Source: Bacteroidota bacterium
GTDB lineage: Bacteria > Bacteroidota > Ignavibacteria > Kapaibacteriales > Kapaibacteriaceae
Reading direction: 5' to 3'
Assembly: GCA_003488525.1 (NCBI GenBank)
Contig: DNLG01000125.1
Span: 2,366-7,685 of the forward strand
Length of the DNA stretch: 5,320 bases
Every line of letters begins with the position of its first letter. The stretch's first letter is position 1. A program made the translations under genes and the position numbers. The notes under the pieces are model-generated. The model was given only the letters and a program-made list of their open reading frames with translations. It was not told where the DNA came from and ran no database searches. Shown one piece after another: positions 1 to 5,212 of this stretch.

Positions 1-30
1 ATCAGTCATCGGTCATCCGTCATCCGTCAT
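1..30 (-). repeat. Heptamer tandem repeat (TGACNGA)n at the 3' end of the nitrilase gene
   Basis: On the minus strand, four consecutive 7-base units read TGACGGA, TGACGGA, TGACCGA and TGACTGA, varying only at the fifth base. The first unit begins with the stop codon of the amidohydrolase gene. The array runs into the window edge, so its full length is unknown. Because 7 is not a multiple of 3, successive TGA triplets fall in frames 0, 1, 2 and 0 relative to the gene, giving stops in all three frames. It is too short and has no spacers, so it is not a CRISPR array. Confidence 0.85.
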
Positions 31-821
31 TTGAAGTACGCCTCCGGTCTTCTATCCTTCATGATATCATTGATGCTATTGAAGGATTTGGAGCGGGTTT
101 CCTGCGGGTCGATCTCGGCGATGATGATCGCATCGCTCTCGACGGGGGCATCGGTGAGGATGGAGCCGTCATGGGAGTAGATGGTGGACTGACCATTAAA
201 TGTGACGTCTTCGCCGGCATTGGAGTCGGTGCCGGTGCGGTTGGCAACAGCCAGGTAGACCTTGTTTTCGAAGGCGCGCACGGGCATGGCCATGCGCCAG
301 AAGTGCGTGATGAGATTCGACGGACACACGATCAGGTCAGCCCCCTTCAACGCGAGCGTGCGTGCGCTTTCCGGAAAGCGCCAGTCGTAGCAGATCATGA
401 TGCCCATCGTACAGTCAAGATGCGGCAGGTGCACGGTGAAGAACCCCGTGTCGCCTGATGTAAATCCGAGTGTCTCTTTGTAAAAAAGATGCGTCTTGCG
501 ATACGTCAATGGACGTTCGAGGCCCTTGCCGGCGATGAGGGCGGAGTTGTACAGGTGCTCGCCGTCGCGTTCGGCAACGCCGCACACGACCACCTTGCCG
601 GCATCGCAGGCGGCGGTGATGATGCGCAGCATGTGCGGCCCGTCAAGGGGCTCGGCAACGCGTGCAACTTCCTCATGGCCCACGTGGAAGTAGCCACTGG
701 TGGCGAGTTCCGGGAAGACGATCACGTCGGCGTCGATCGCTGCGATCTCGTCAACGATCCGGTCTGTGTTTGCCGTGAGATCTCCGAATACCGGAGCGAA
801 TTGCGAGCAGGCGATGCGCAT
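27..821 (-). CDS. Carbon-nitrogen hydrolase (nitrilase superfamily amidohydrolase)
   Basis: A 264-residue, probably cytoplasmic enzyme that hydrolyses a non-peptide C-N bond, most likely an amide or N-carbamoyl group, through a cysteine thioester intermediate. The Glu-Lys-Cys triad is clear: Glu38 in VIVFPELATSGY, Lys109 in YRKTHLF, and Cys144 in GIMICYDWRFPE. Glu116 sits after the lysine, where family members usually have a second active-site glutamate. The length is normal for a stand-alone nitrilase domain (about 260-280), with no glutaminase or synthetase fusion. The ATG overlaps the upstream phosphatase stop as TGATG, with no Shine-Dalgarno sequence, so translational coupling is likely. 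The fold and chemistry are secure. The substrate is not: omega-amidase, N-carbamoylputrescine amidase-like or another amidase all remain possible, so no symbol is given. Confidence 0.93.
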   Translation of the reverse strand: MRIACSQFAPVFGDLTANTDRIVDEIAAIDADVIVFPELATSGYFHVGHEEVARVAEPLDGPHMLRIITAACDAGKVVVCGVAERDGEHLYNSALIAGKGLERPLTYRKTHLFYKETLGFTSGDTGFFTVHLPHLDCTMGIMICYDWRFPESARTLALKGADLIVCPSNLITHFWRMAMPVRAFENKVYLAVANRTGTDSNAGEDVTFNGQSTIYSHDGSILTDAPVESDAIIIAEIDPQETRSKSFNSINDIMKDRRPEAYFK

Positions 822-1543
822 CAGAAGGAGAAGGAAACAGCAACAAGCGGAGTTGAACCATTCATGCCGACGCCGATGCGACCGATCGATGGCACGCCGG
901 GTTGACCCGGGAGAAAGGGCTCGGTAGCATCGAAGAGTTCATTGCGCAGCAGATGAACTCCATAGGCAACGCCCGCGCCGACGGCGTAGCCGGCCAGCAC
1001 ATCCGTCAGATAGTGCACACCCAGATTCATGCGAGCAAATCCTGTCCACAGCGCATAGCCCACGGACGGGGCGATGACGTACCAGTATGGGTAGCACAGA
1101 CTCAGTGATGTGGCCAGCGCGGCGGCGCCGGCCGAATGTCCGGAGGGAAAAGACGAGCCAAGCGGGTCACCATCCGGGTGCCGGTTTGTAATGAGTCCGG
1201 GGAAGGCCTGATACGGTCGGTCTCTGCCAATGGCAGCCTTCAGCACAAAGATCGTCGCATAGGTTGCTCCCATCGTCACACCGATCTGCACGCCTGACTC
1301 GGCGGCGCGACGTTGCGAGGGTCCTTCTTCGAGCAGGAAGCTGGAGCCGTAGAGCAGCGCCGGAATGCCGATGCCGAGAGGCAGCAGCGCATTGGACGCG
1401 GCGATCGAGGCCGACGTCAGACCCGGCGAGTCGATGTGATTGAGGTCATAGACGATCCGACCCTCAAAGGGGATGGACTCACCCTCCTGAGCTCCAAGCG
1501 TTGTGGAGCAGACCAGAGCGATGACGATCAGCAGTCGTGACAT
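821..1543 (-). CDS. Exported PAP2-family (type 2 phosphatidic acid phosphatase) membrane phosphatase
   Basis: A 240-residue protein carrying the three phosphatase motifs of the PAP2/haloperoxidase superfamily: KxxxxxxRP with Lys102, Arg109 and Pro110; PSGH at 133-136 with His136; and Arg171-x5-His177-x3-Asp181 (RMNLGVHYLTD). The usual Ser before that Arg is Ala170, a common variant. The N-terminus looks like a cleavable signal peptide (hydrophobic residues 4-12, likely cut after LGA at 16-18). Hydrophobic segments follow near 45-70, 86-104, 136-172 and 181-198. The active site should face the periplasm and act on lipid phosphates or pyrophosphates, such as undecaprenyl pyrophosphate, phosphatidic acid or lipid A phosphate. 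The sequence does not decide which. The C-terminus alternates hydrophobic residues and ends in Phe (LVAVSFSF). It is the first gene of the leftward unit; its TGA overlaps the next ATG by one base. Confidence 0.92.
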   Translation of the reverse strand: MSRLLIVIALVCSTTLGAQEGESIPFEGRIVYDLNHIDSPGLTSASIAASNALLPLGIGIPALLYGSSFLLEEGPSQRRAAESGVQIGVTMGATYATIFVLKAAIGRDRPYQAFPGLITNRHPDGDPLGSSFPSGHSAGAAALATSLSLCYPYWYVIAPSVGYALWTGFARMNLGVHYLTDVLAGYAVGAGVAYGVHLLRNELFDATEPFLPGQPGVPSIGRIGVGMNGSTPLVAVSFSF

Positions 1544-1547
1544 GATG

Positions 1548-1555
1548 CAAAAGTA
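1548..1555 (-). promoter_or_regulatory. Candidate Bacteroidota-type -7 box for the leftward unit
   Basis: The minus strand reads TACTTTTG, an exact match to the Bacteroidota sigma-ABfr -7 consensus TAnnTTTG, and ends only 4 bases before the phosphatase ATG. If functional, transcription would begin at or next to the start codon, giving a leaderless or nearly leaderless mRNA. I see no convincing TTTG-like -33 element at the expected distance, which would fall over the asd start on the other side. The call rests on the match and its position alone. Confidence 0.5.
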
Positions 1556-1565
1556 GGAGGGGGCG

Positions 1566-1573
1566 TATCTTCG
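1566..1573 (+). promoter_or_regulatory. Candidate -7 box for the rightward asd-manC-hutI unit
   Basis: TATCTTCG matches TAnnTTTG at 5 of its 6 fixed positions and ends 6 bases before the asd ATG. The spacing again predicts an extremely short leader. A purine run (GGAGG at 1556-1560) lies upstream of this box, about 19 bases from the ATG, so it cannot serve as a normal ribosome binding site. No clear -33 element is visible. The match is weaker than the opposing box, but the symmetrical placement adds some support. Confidence 0.4.
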
Positions 1574-1579
1574 CCGACT

Positions 1580-2563
1580 ATGAATGTTGTAATTGTTGGG
1601 GCTACCGGACTCGTAGGGCGCACGATGCTGCGCGTCCTGGAGGAGCGCAATGTCAACGTCGATCGTCTGGTGCTGGCTGCTTCCGAGCGATCAGCCGGGC
1701 AGACCATGACCTTTCGTGATCAGCCCCTTGACGTCGTCGAACTGCGTCCGGAAACGTTCGACGGAATCGACTATGCCCTGTTCAGTGCAGGTGGCTCTGT
1801 GAGTCGGCAGTTCGCACCCGTTGCTGCGGCAAGGGGCTGCGTGGTGATCGACAACTCGAGTGCCTGGCGCATGGACCCCGATGTTCCGCTGGTTGTGCCC
1901 GAGGTCAACCCACTGGATGCCCTGCTGCACCGCGGCGTGATCGCCAATCCGAATTGCAGCACCATCCAGCTGGTGGTGGCCCTGAAGCCCCTTGCCGAGG
2001 CCTTCGGACTGCGACGTGTTGTTGTCAGCACCTACCAGACGCCCAGCGGTGCCGGACAGAAGGGGCTCGACCAGCTTCGGGCCGAATTGGAAGGTCGCAT
2101 GCCGATGGAGCGCATTTCGCCACATCAGCTGGCAGGCAACACGGTGTTCCACACCATCGATGCCCTCAATGCCGATTCGGAAGAAGAGACGAAGGTGATG
2201 CGCGAGACCCGCCGCATCCTGCATATGGACAGTCTGCCCCTTGCCGTCACGTGCGTGCGCGTGCCGGTCATCGGAGGTCATGCCGAATCGGTAGCGGTCG
2301 AGACCGAACGTCCCTGCTCGGCCGACGATGTGCGCCAGGTGCTTTCGAATGCGCCGGGCGTTGTCGTGGTCGATGATCCGGCCAATGCTCAGTACCCGAC
2401 AACGGTGCGTGCCAACGATACCGACCCGGTGTATGTGGGCCGCATTCGACCCGACGCGTCTGTTGCCAACGGCATCCTCCTATGGGTCGTGGCCGACAAC
2501 CTGCGTAAAGGGGCGGCCACCAACGCCGTCCAGATTCTTGAAGTACTTGCCGCACACCGATGA
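1580..2563 (+). CDS. asd: Aspartate-semialdehyde dehydrogenase
   Basis: A 327-residue cytoplasmic enzyme that reduces L-aspartyl-4-phosphate to L-aspartate-4-semialdehyde with NADPH. This is the branch point toward lysine/diaminopimelate, threonine, methionine and isoleucine. The N-terminal Rossmann motif GATGLVG covers residues 7-13. The phosphate-binding Arg97 lies in NSSAWRMDPDVPLV. The catalytic cysteine is Cys126 in NPNCST, followed by YQTPSGAG (152-159, with Gln153). The dimerisation/catalytic domain carries EEETKVM (201-207), Arg227 in CVRVPV and catalytic His234 in GGHAES. All expected active-site residues are present, and the length is close to that of the bacterial family (about 330-370). 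The ATG is the first in frame and leaves little upstream space. The gene opens the rightward unit and its TGA overlaps the manC ATG (ATGA, 4 bp), suggesting coupled translation. Confidence 0.97.
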   Translation: MNVVIVGATGLVGRTMLRVLEERNVNVDRLVLAASERSAGQTMTFRDQPLDVVELRPETFDGIDYALFSAGGSVSRQFAPVAAARGCVVIDNSSAWRMDPDVPLVVPEVNPLDALLHRGVIANPNCSTIQLVVALKPLAEAFGLRRVVVSTYQTPSGAGQKGLDQLRAELEGRMPMERISPHQLAGNTVFHTIDALNADSEEETKVMRETRRILHMDSLPLAVTCVRVPVIGGHAESVAVETERPCSADDVRQVLSNAPGVVVVDDPANAQYPTTVRANDTDPVYVGRIRPDASVANGILLWVVADNLRKGAATNAVQILEVLAAHR

Positions 2564-3636
2564 ACAGCTACGTTGTGATCATGGCCGGAGGATCCGGCGA
2601 ACGCTTCTGGCCACTCTCGCGCATGCAGCGCCCGAAGCAGCTGCTGGCGCTGACATCCGAGCGGATGATGATCGAAGAGGCCATCGACCGAATCGCACCG
2701 ATCGTTCCGGCGGAACGCATCCTGATCATCACCAGCCGCGTGCTGCGTCAGCCGATCATTGATGCCCTGCCCGGCCTGCCACCAGAGAACGTGATCGCCG
2801 AACCGGCCAAGCGCAACACCGCCCCCTGCCTGGCCCTTGCCTGCAGTGTGATCGAGTCGCGCGAAGGGGGCGATGCCCTGATGGCCGTGCTGACGGCCGA
2901 CCATTTCATTGGCAACGTGGAAGCATTCCGGCATGATGTGCAGGTGGCACTTCGCTACGCCCAGAGCAACAATGCGCTGCTGACGCTGGGGATACCGCCC
3001 ACGCGACCCGAGACAGGCTACGGATACATCCGTATGGCCGAGAGTGTGGCCCCTTCACAGGTAACTCAGGTAGCAGAGTTCAAGGAAAAACCCACTATCG
3101 ATGTTGCCATGCAGTACCTGCGCAGTGGCGAGTACGTCTGGAACAGTGGCATGTTCTTCTGGCGCACGCATGCGCTGGCCGACGCGATGCATGCGAATCT
3201 GCCGGAAGTCGGTTCCCACATCAACGACATGACCTCGGCGATCATGGCCGCAGATCCGGCTGCGCTTGAATCAACGTTCGGCAAGATGCCGGACATCTCG
3301 ATCGACTACGGCGTGATGGAGCGTGCCTCGAATGTGTTCGTGGTGCCGGCCTCGTTTCCATGGGACGACGTTGGATCGTGGGACTCACTTGATCGCATGC
3401 AGCCGCGTGATGACAGCGGCAACGTGGTGCAGGGGGCTGTGACAACCGTCAACACCAACAACAGCGTGATCGTAAATGCCCACGCAGGATCGCATGTTGT
3501 GACCGGCGTCGGTCTCGATGACGTTGTAGTGGTGGTGACTGACGATGCCACGATGGTCTGTACGAAGGAGCATGCACAGGATGTGAAGCTCATCGTGAAG
3601 TCGCTCCGCGACAGTGGACGCAGCGATGTCCTCTGA
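2560..3636 (+). CDS. manC: Mannose-1-phosphate guanylyltransferase (GDP-mannose pyrophosphorylase)
   Basis: A 358-residue cytoplasmic nucleotidyltransferase joining GTP and mannose-1-phosphate to make GDP-mannose, the donor for mannose, fucose and related sugars in surface polysaccharides and glycoproteins. The nucleotide-binding loop MAGGSGERFWPLSR covers 8-21, followed by RPKQ (24-27). TADH (112-115) holds the predicted metal-binding Asp114. Later landmarks are GYGYI (153-157), EFKEKP (173-178), VWNSGMFFWR (193-202), SIDYGVME (247-254) and WDDVGSW (268-274). This is the single-domain form: it ends near where bifunctional homologues begin their cupin phosphomannose isomerase domain, so GDP-mannose synthesis here needs a separate isomerase. 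The ATG overlaps the asd stop, and the 3' end overlaps the next start by 11 bp. No other sugar-nucleotide gene is in the window. The symbol follows common usage; some annotations use other names for the single-domain enzyme. Confidence 0.94.
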   Translation: MNSYVVIMAGGSGERFWPLSRMQRPKQLLALTSERMMIEEAIDRIAPIVPAERILIITSRVLRQPIIDALPGLPPENVIAEPAKRNTAPCLALACSVIESREGGDALMAVLTADHFIGNVEAFRHDVQVALRYAQSNNALLTLGIPPTRPETGYGYIRMAESVAPSQVTQVAEFKEKPTIDVAMQYLRSGEYVWNSGMFFWRTHALADAMHANLPEVGSHINDMTSAIMAADPAALESTFGKMPDISIDYGVMERASNVFVVPASFPWDDVGSWDSLDRMQPRDDSGNVVQGAVTTVNTNNSVIVNAHAGSHVVTGVGLDDVVVVVTDDATMVCTKEHAQDVKLIVKSLRDSGRSDVL

Positions 3637-3946
3637 GCTTATTCTGACAAGCGCTGCCGAACGGATCAGTACGGCCTTCGACCTCGCTGAGGTCGAAGAC
3701 GCCCTGCCCGAAGTCCGGCTGGAGCATATCCGAAGACTGCTGGTGGAGCGCATCGTGGAGCTGCTGAATCGCAACCCTGAAAAACTGATGTCGATCCTCT
3801 ATCGCATCGACGTCAGCGAACGCCGCGTCAACGAGATCATGACGAAGTCCTTCCCGACCGAAGTGCCGCTGCATCTGGCTGATCTGATCATTGAGCGTCA
3901 GCTGGCGAAGGCCCGCTCGCGGGCCGAGCATAAAGACGCGCCATAG
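3626..3946 (+). CDS. Small conserved-looking helical protein of unknown function
   Basis: A 106-residue protein starting MSSELILTSA; I cannot assign a function. It is charged and probably almost all alpha-helical, with no signal peptide, membrane segment or metal-binding cluster. The centre (about 37-65) contains VERIVELLNRNPEKL and then SILYRIDVSERRV. The C-terminal part has LADLIIERQLAKARSRAE. I recall a similar pattern (a helix, Asn-Pro-Glu-x-Leu, then LYRIDVSE and a late helix ending RQxxKA) in small hypothetical proteins of Bacteroidota, but this is memory, not a search. ATG at 3626 was chosen over an in-frame GTG at 3614, which would add four residues and deepen the manC overlap from 11 to 23 bp. 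The gene lies between manC and hutI in one apparent operon. Base composition and codon use look like those of its neighbours, so it does not look acquired. Confidence 0.82.
   Translation: MSSELILTSAAERISTAFDLAEVEDALPEVRLEHIRRLLVERIVELLNRNPEKLMSILYRIDVSERRVNEIMTKSFPTEVPLHLADLIIERQLAKARSRAEHKDAP
3676..3698 (+). repeat. Perfect 10-bp inverted repeat inside the small gene
   Basis: The left arm CTTCGACCTC (3676-3685) and right arm GAGGTCGAAG (3689-3698) are perfect reverse complements around a 3-base loop GCT. The element begins about 50 bases into the 106-aa coding sequence and encodes part of FDLAEVED. No T-run follows, so it is not a normal intrinsic terminator. In RNA it would form a stable hairpin near the start of this reading frame. 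Confidence 0.75.
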
Positions 3947-3953
3947 CCCCCTG

Positions 3954-5174
3954 ATGATAACGATCCTTACAAACATCTCCAGCCTTGTCACCGTCCGTTC
4001 CAACGGTGCGACGTCGCGCGTCGGAACGCTCATGCAGGATGTAGGCGAGATCCGCAACGGCGCCGTGGTGCACAACGGATCGGAGATCCTCTGGGTTGGC
4101 CAGGCCTCTGAACTGCCCCCTGCCTATCTGGACGGAGCAACGGTCATCGACTGCACGGGCCGGACCGTTATGCCCGGCTTTGTCGACTCGCACACGCACA
4201 TGGTCTTTGCCGGTTCCCGCTCGCACGAGTTCGCGCGGCGTCTGGCCGGTGCTTCCTATGCCGAGATCGCGGCAGAAGGGGGCGGCATCCTTACAACGAT
4301 GAAAGCCGTTCGCCATGCAAGCGTCGACGAGCTTGCCGAGGTCGGGCGCAGGCTTGTAGACTCTGCCGTGCGTCATGGCAGCACAACCATTGAGATCAAG
4401 AGCGGCTACGGTCTCGACACCGACAGCGAGCTGCGTCTGCTCGAGGCCGCCGGACGGCTCAAGCAGGAAGGTCGCGCCCATATTCACGTAACGTTCCTGG
4501 GCGCTCATGCCGTGCCCCCTGAGTGGAAGCACGACCCCGAGGGCTACGTCGATCTTGTCATCAACGAAATGCTGCCAGCCGTATCGCAGCAGGGCATTGC
4601 CGAGTTCTGCGATGTCTTTACCGATCAGGGCTTCTTTACACGTCAGCAGAGCACCCGCATCCTTCTTGCTGCCCGCAAGCACGGCCTAAAGCTCAAGGTG
4701 CACGCCGATGAGATCGCACTTGTCGGCGCGTCCGACATGGCCGCCGAACTCGGCTGCATCAGTGCCGACCATCTGGAACACAGCACTATCCGCGAGGTAC
4801 AACTTCTGCGCGATGCCGGCGTTGTATGCACGCTTCTGCCGGGCACGGCCTATACCCTGCGTCTACCCTTCCCAGATGCCCGCATGATGATCCAGCAGGG
4901 GGCTATTGTTGCCCTCGCCACCGACTGCAATCCCGGCTCATGCTTCACCGAGAACATGCAGACGATCCTCTCGCTGGCCTGCATCAACATGCGTATGAGC
5001 ATCGAAGAGGCCATTACGGCTGCCACGCTCAACGGCGCCGCCGCCCTCGGCATCTCCAACATCACCGGCTCGATCGAGGCTGGTAAACGCCCCGACGTCG
5101 TGATCTACGACGTGCCCCGCTACCACGATGTGGTATATCATTTTGGGACAAACCAGTGCTTCGCACAGGTGTGA
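3954..5174 (+). CDS. hutI: Imidazolonepropionase (histidine degradation)
   Basis: A 406-residue cytoplasmic metal-dependent amidohydrolase that hydrolyses 4-imidazolone-5-propanoate to N-formimino-L-glutamate, the third step of histidine degradation. It is full length. Metal ligands are predicted as His80 and His82 in GFVDSHTHMVFAG, His250 in VHADE and Asp324 in ATDCNPGS. Substrate and catalytic residues appear as Arg89 (GSR), Tyr152 (KSGYGLD), His185 (LGAHAVP), Glu253 and His273 (ADHLEHS). The block HEFARRLAGASYAEIA (91-106) is highly characteristic of HutI and separates it from other amidohydrolases. ATG at 3954 was chosen because the protein then begins with the expected beta-strand (MITILTNIS); a TTG at 3891 would add 21 unrelated residues and overlap the previous gene by 56 bp. 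It follows that gene by 7 bp. No hutH, hutU or hutG is visible, so the rest of the pathway must be elsewhere. Confidence 0.97.
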   Translation: MITILTNISSLVTVRSNGATSRVGTLMQDVGEIRNGAVVHNGSEILWVGQASELPPAYLDGATVIDCTGRTVMPGFVDSHTHMVFAGSRSHEFARRLAGASYAEIAAEGGGILTTMKAVRHASVDELAEVGRRLVDSAVRHGSTTIEIKSGYGLDTDSELRLLEAAGRLKQEGRAHIHVTFLGAHAVPPEWKHDPEGYVDLVINEMLPAVSQQGIAEFCDVFTDQGFFTRQQSTRILLAARKHGLKLKVHADEIALVGASDMAAELGCISADHLEHSTIREVQLLRDAGVVCTLLPGTAYTLRLPFPDARMMIQQGAIVALATDCNPGSCFTENMQTILSLACINMRMSIEEAITAATLNGAAALGISNITGSIEAGKRPDVVIYDVPRYHDVVYHFGTNQCFAQV

Positions 5175-5184
5175 GGTGTGAGGT
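5167..5184 (+). repeat. Short period-7 tandem repeat across the hutI stop codon
   Basis: GGTGTGA occurs twice in tandem (5168-5181) and the periodicity continues from 5167 to 5184, about 2.6 units. The hutI stop TGA is the last triplet of the first full unit, and the next TGA falls seven bases later in a different frame. It resembles in design the repeat after the amidohydrolase stop at the window's left end, although the unit sequence differs. The last three bases also form the outer base of the hairpin that follows. Confidence 0.65.
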
Positions 5185-5211
5185 AGATCCCTGAGAAAGC
5201 AGGGATCCACC
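5182..5211 (+). terminator. Hairpin between convergent genes, probable (bidirectional) terminator
   Basis: The core stem GATCCCTG (5186-5193) pairs perfectly with CAGGGATC (5200-5207) around the loop AGAAAG. After one A-C mismatch, three more pairs (GGT with ACC) extend it to 5182-5211. It fills almost all of the gap between the hutI stop (5172-5174) and the toxin-fragment stop (5213-5215), where a shared terminator is expected. Only a weak T-run (TCATTT) follows on the plus strand and none on the minus strand, so efficient intrinsic termination is uncertain. It could instead act mainly as a 3' end stabiliser. Confidence 0.6.
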
Positions 5212-5212
5212 G

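Noticed and set aside
1..30. CRISPR array at the left edge
   Set aside because: The units are 7 bases with no spacers, which is a simple tandem repeat.
171..905. Plus-strand open frames over the amidohydrolase gene (for example 171-458 and 489-905)
   Set aside because: They are antisense to a gene with an intact catalytic triad, and their translations show no recognisable motif and look compositionally biased. They are open by chance in GC-rich DNA.
1556..1563. GGAGGGGG as a ribosome binding site for asd
   Set aside because: It ends 16 bases before the ATG, too far for normal use, and would lie upstream of the predicted transcription start.
2584..2598. Small inverted repeat (GCCGGA / TCCGGC) near the manC start
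   Set aside because: Only 6 bp, and it encodes the invariant AGGSGE nucleotide-binding loop, so protein constraint explains it.
3614..3625. GTG start four codons upstream for the 106-aa protein
   Set aside because: It would deepen the overlap with manC without adding any recognisable sequence, and an ATG follows 12 bases later. It cannot be fully excluded.
3891..3953. TTG start giving hutI 21 extra residues
   Set aside because: The added residues are Arg/Pro-rich, overlap the previous gene by 56 bp and precede the point where HutI proteins normally start; ATG at 3954 gives a typical length.
3888..4682. Long minus-strand open frame of 264 codons opposite hutI, and a similar one at 1691-2281 opposite asd
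   Set aside because: Both lie entirely or mostly opposite genes with complete active sites, and neither translation shows a recognisable domain. Long antisense frames are expected at this GC content.
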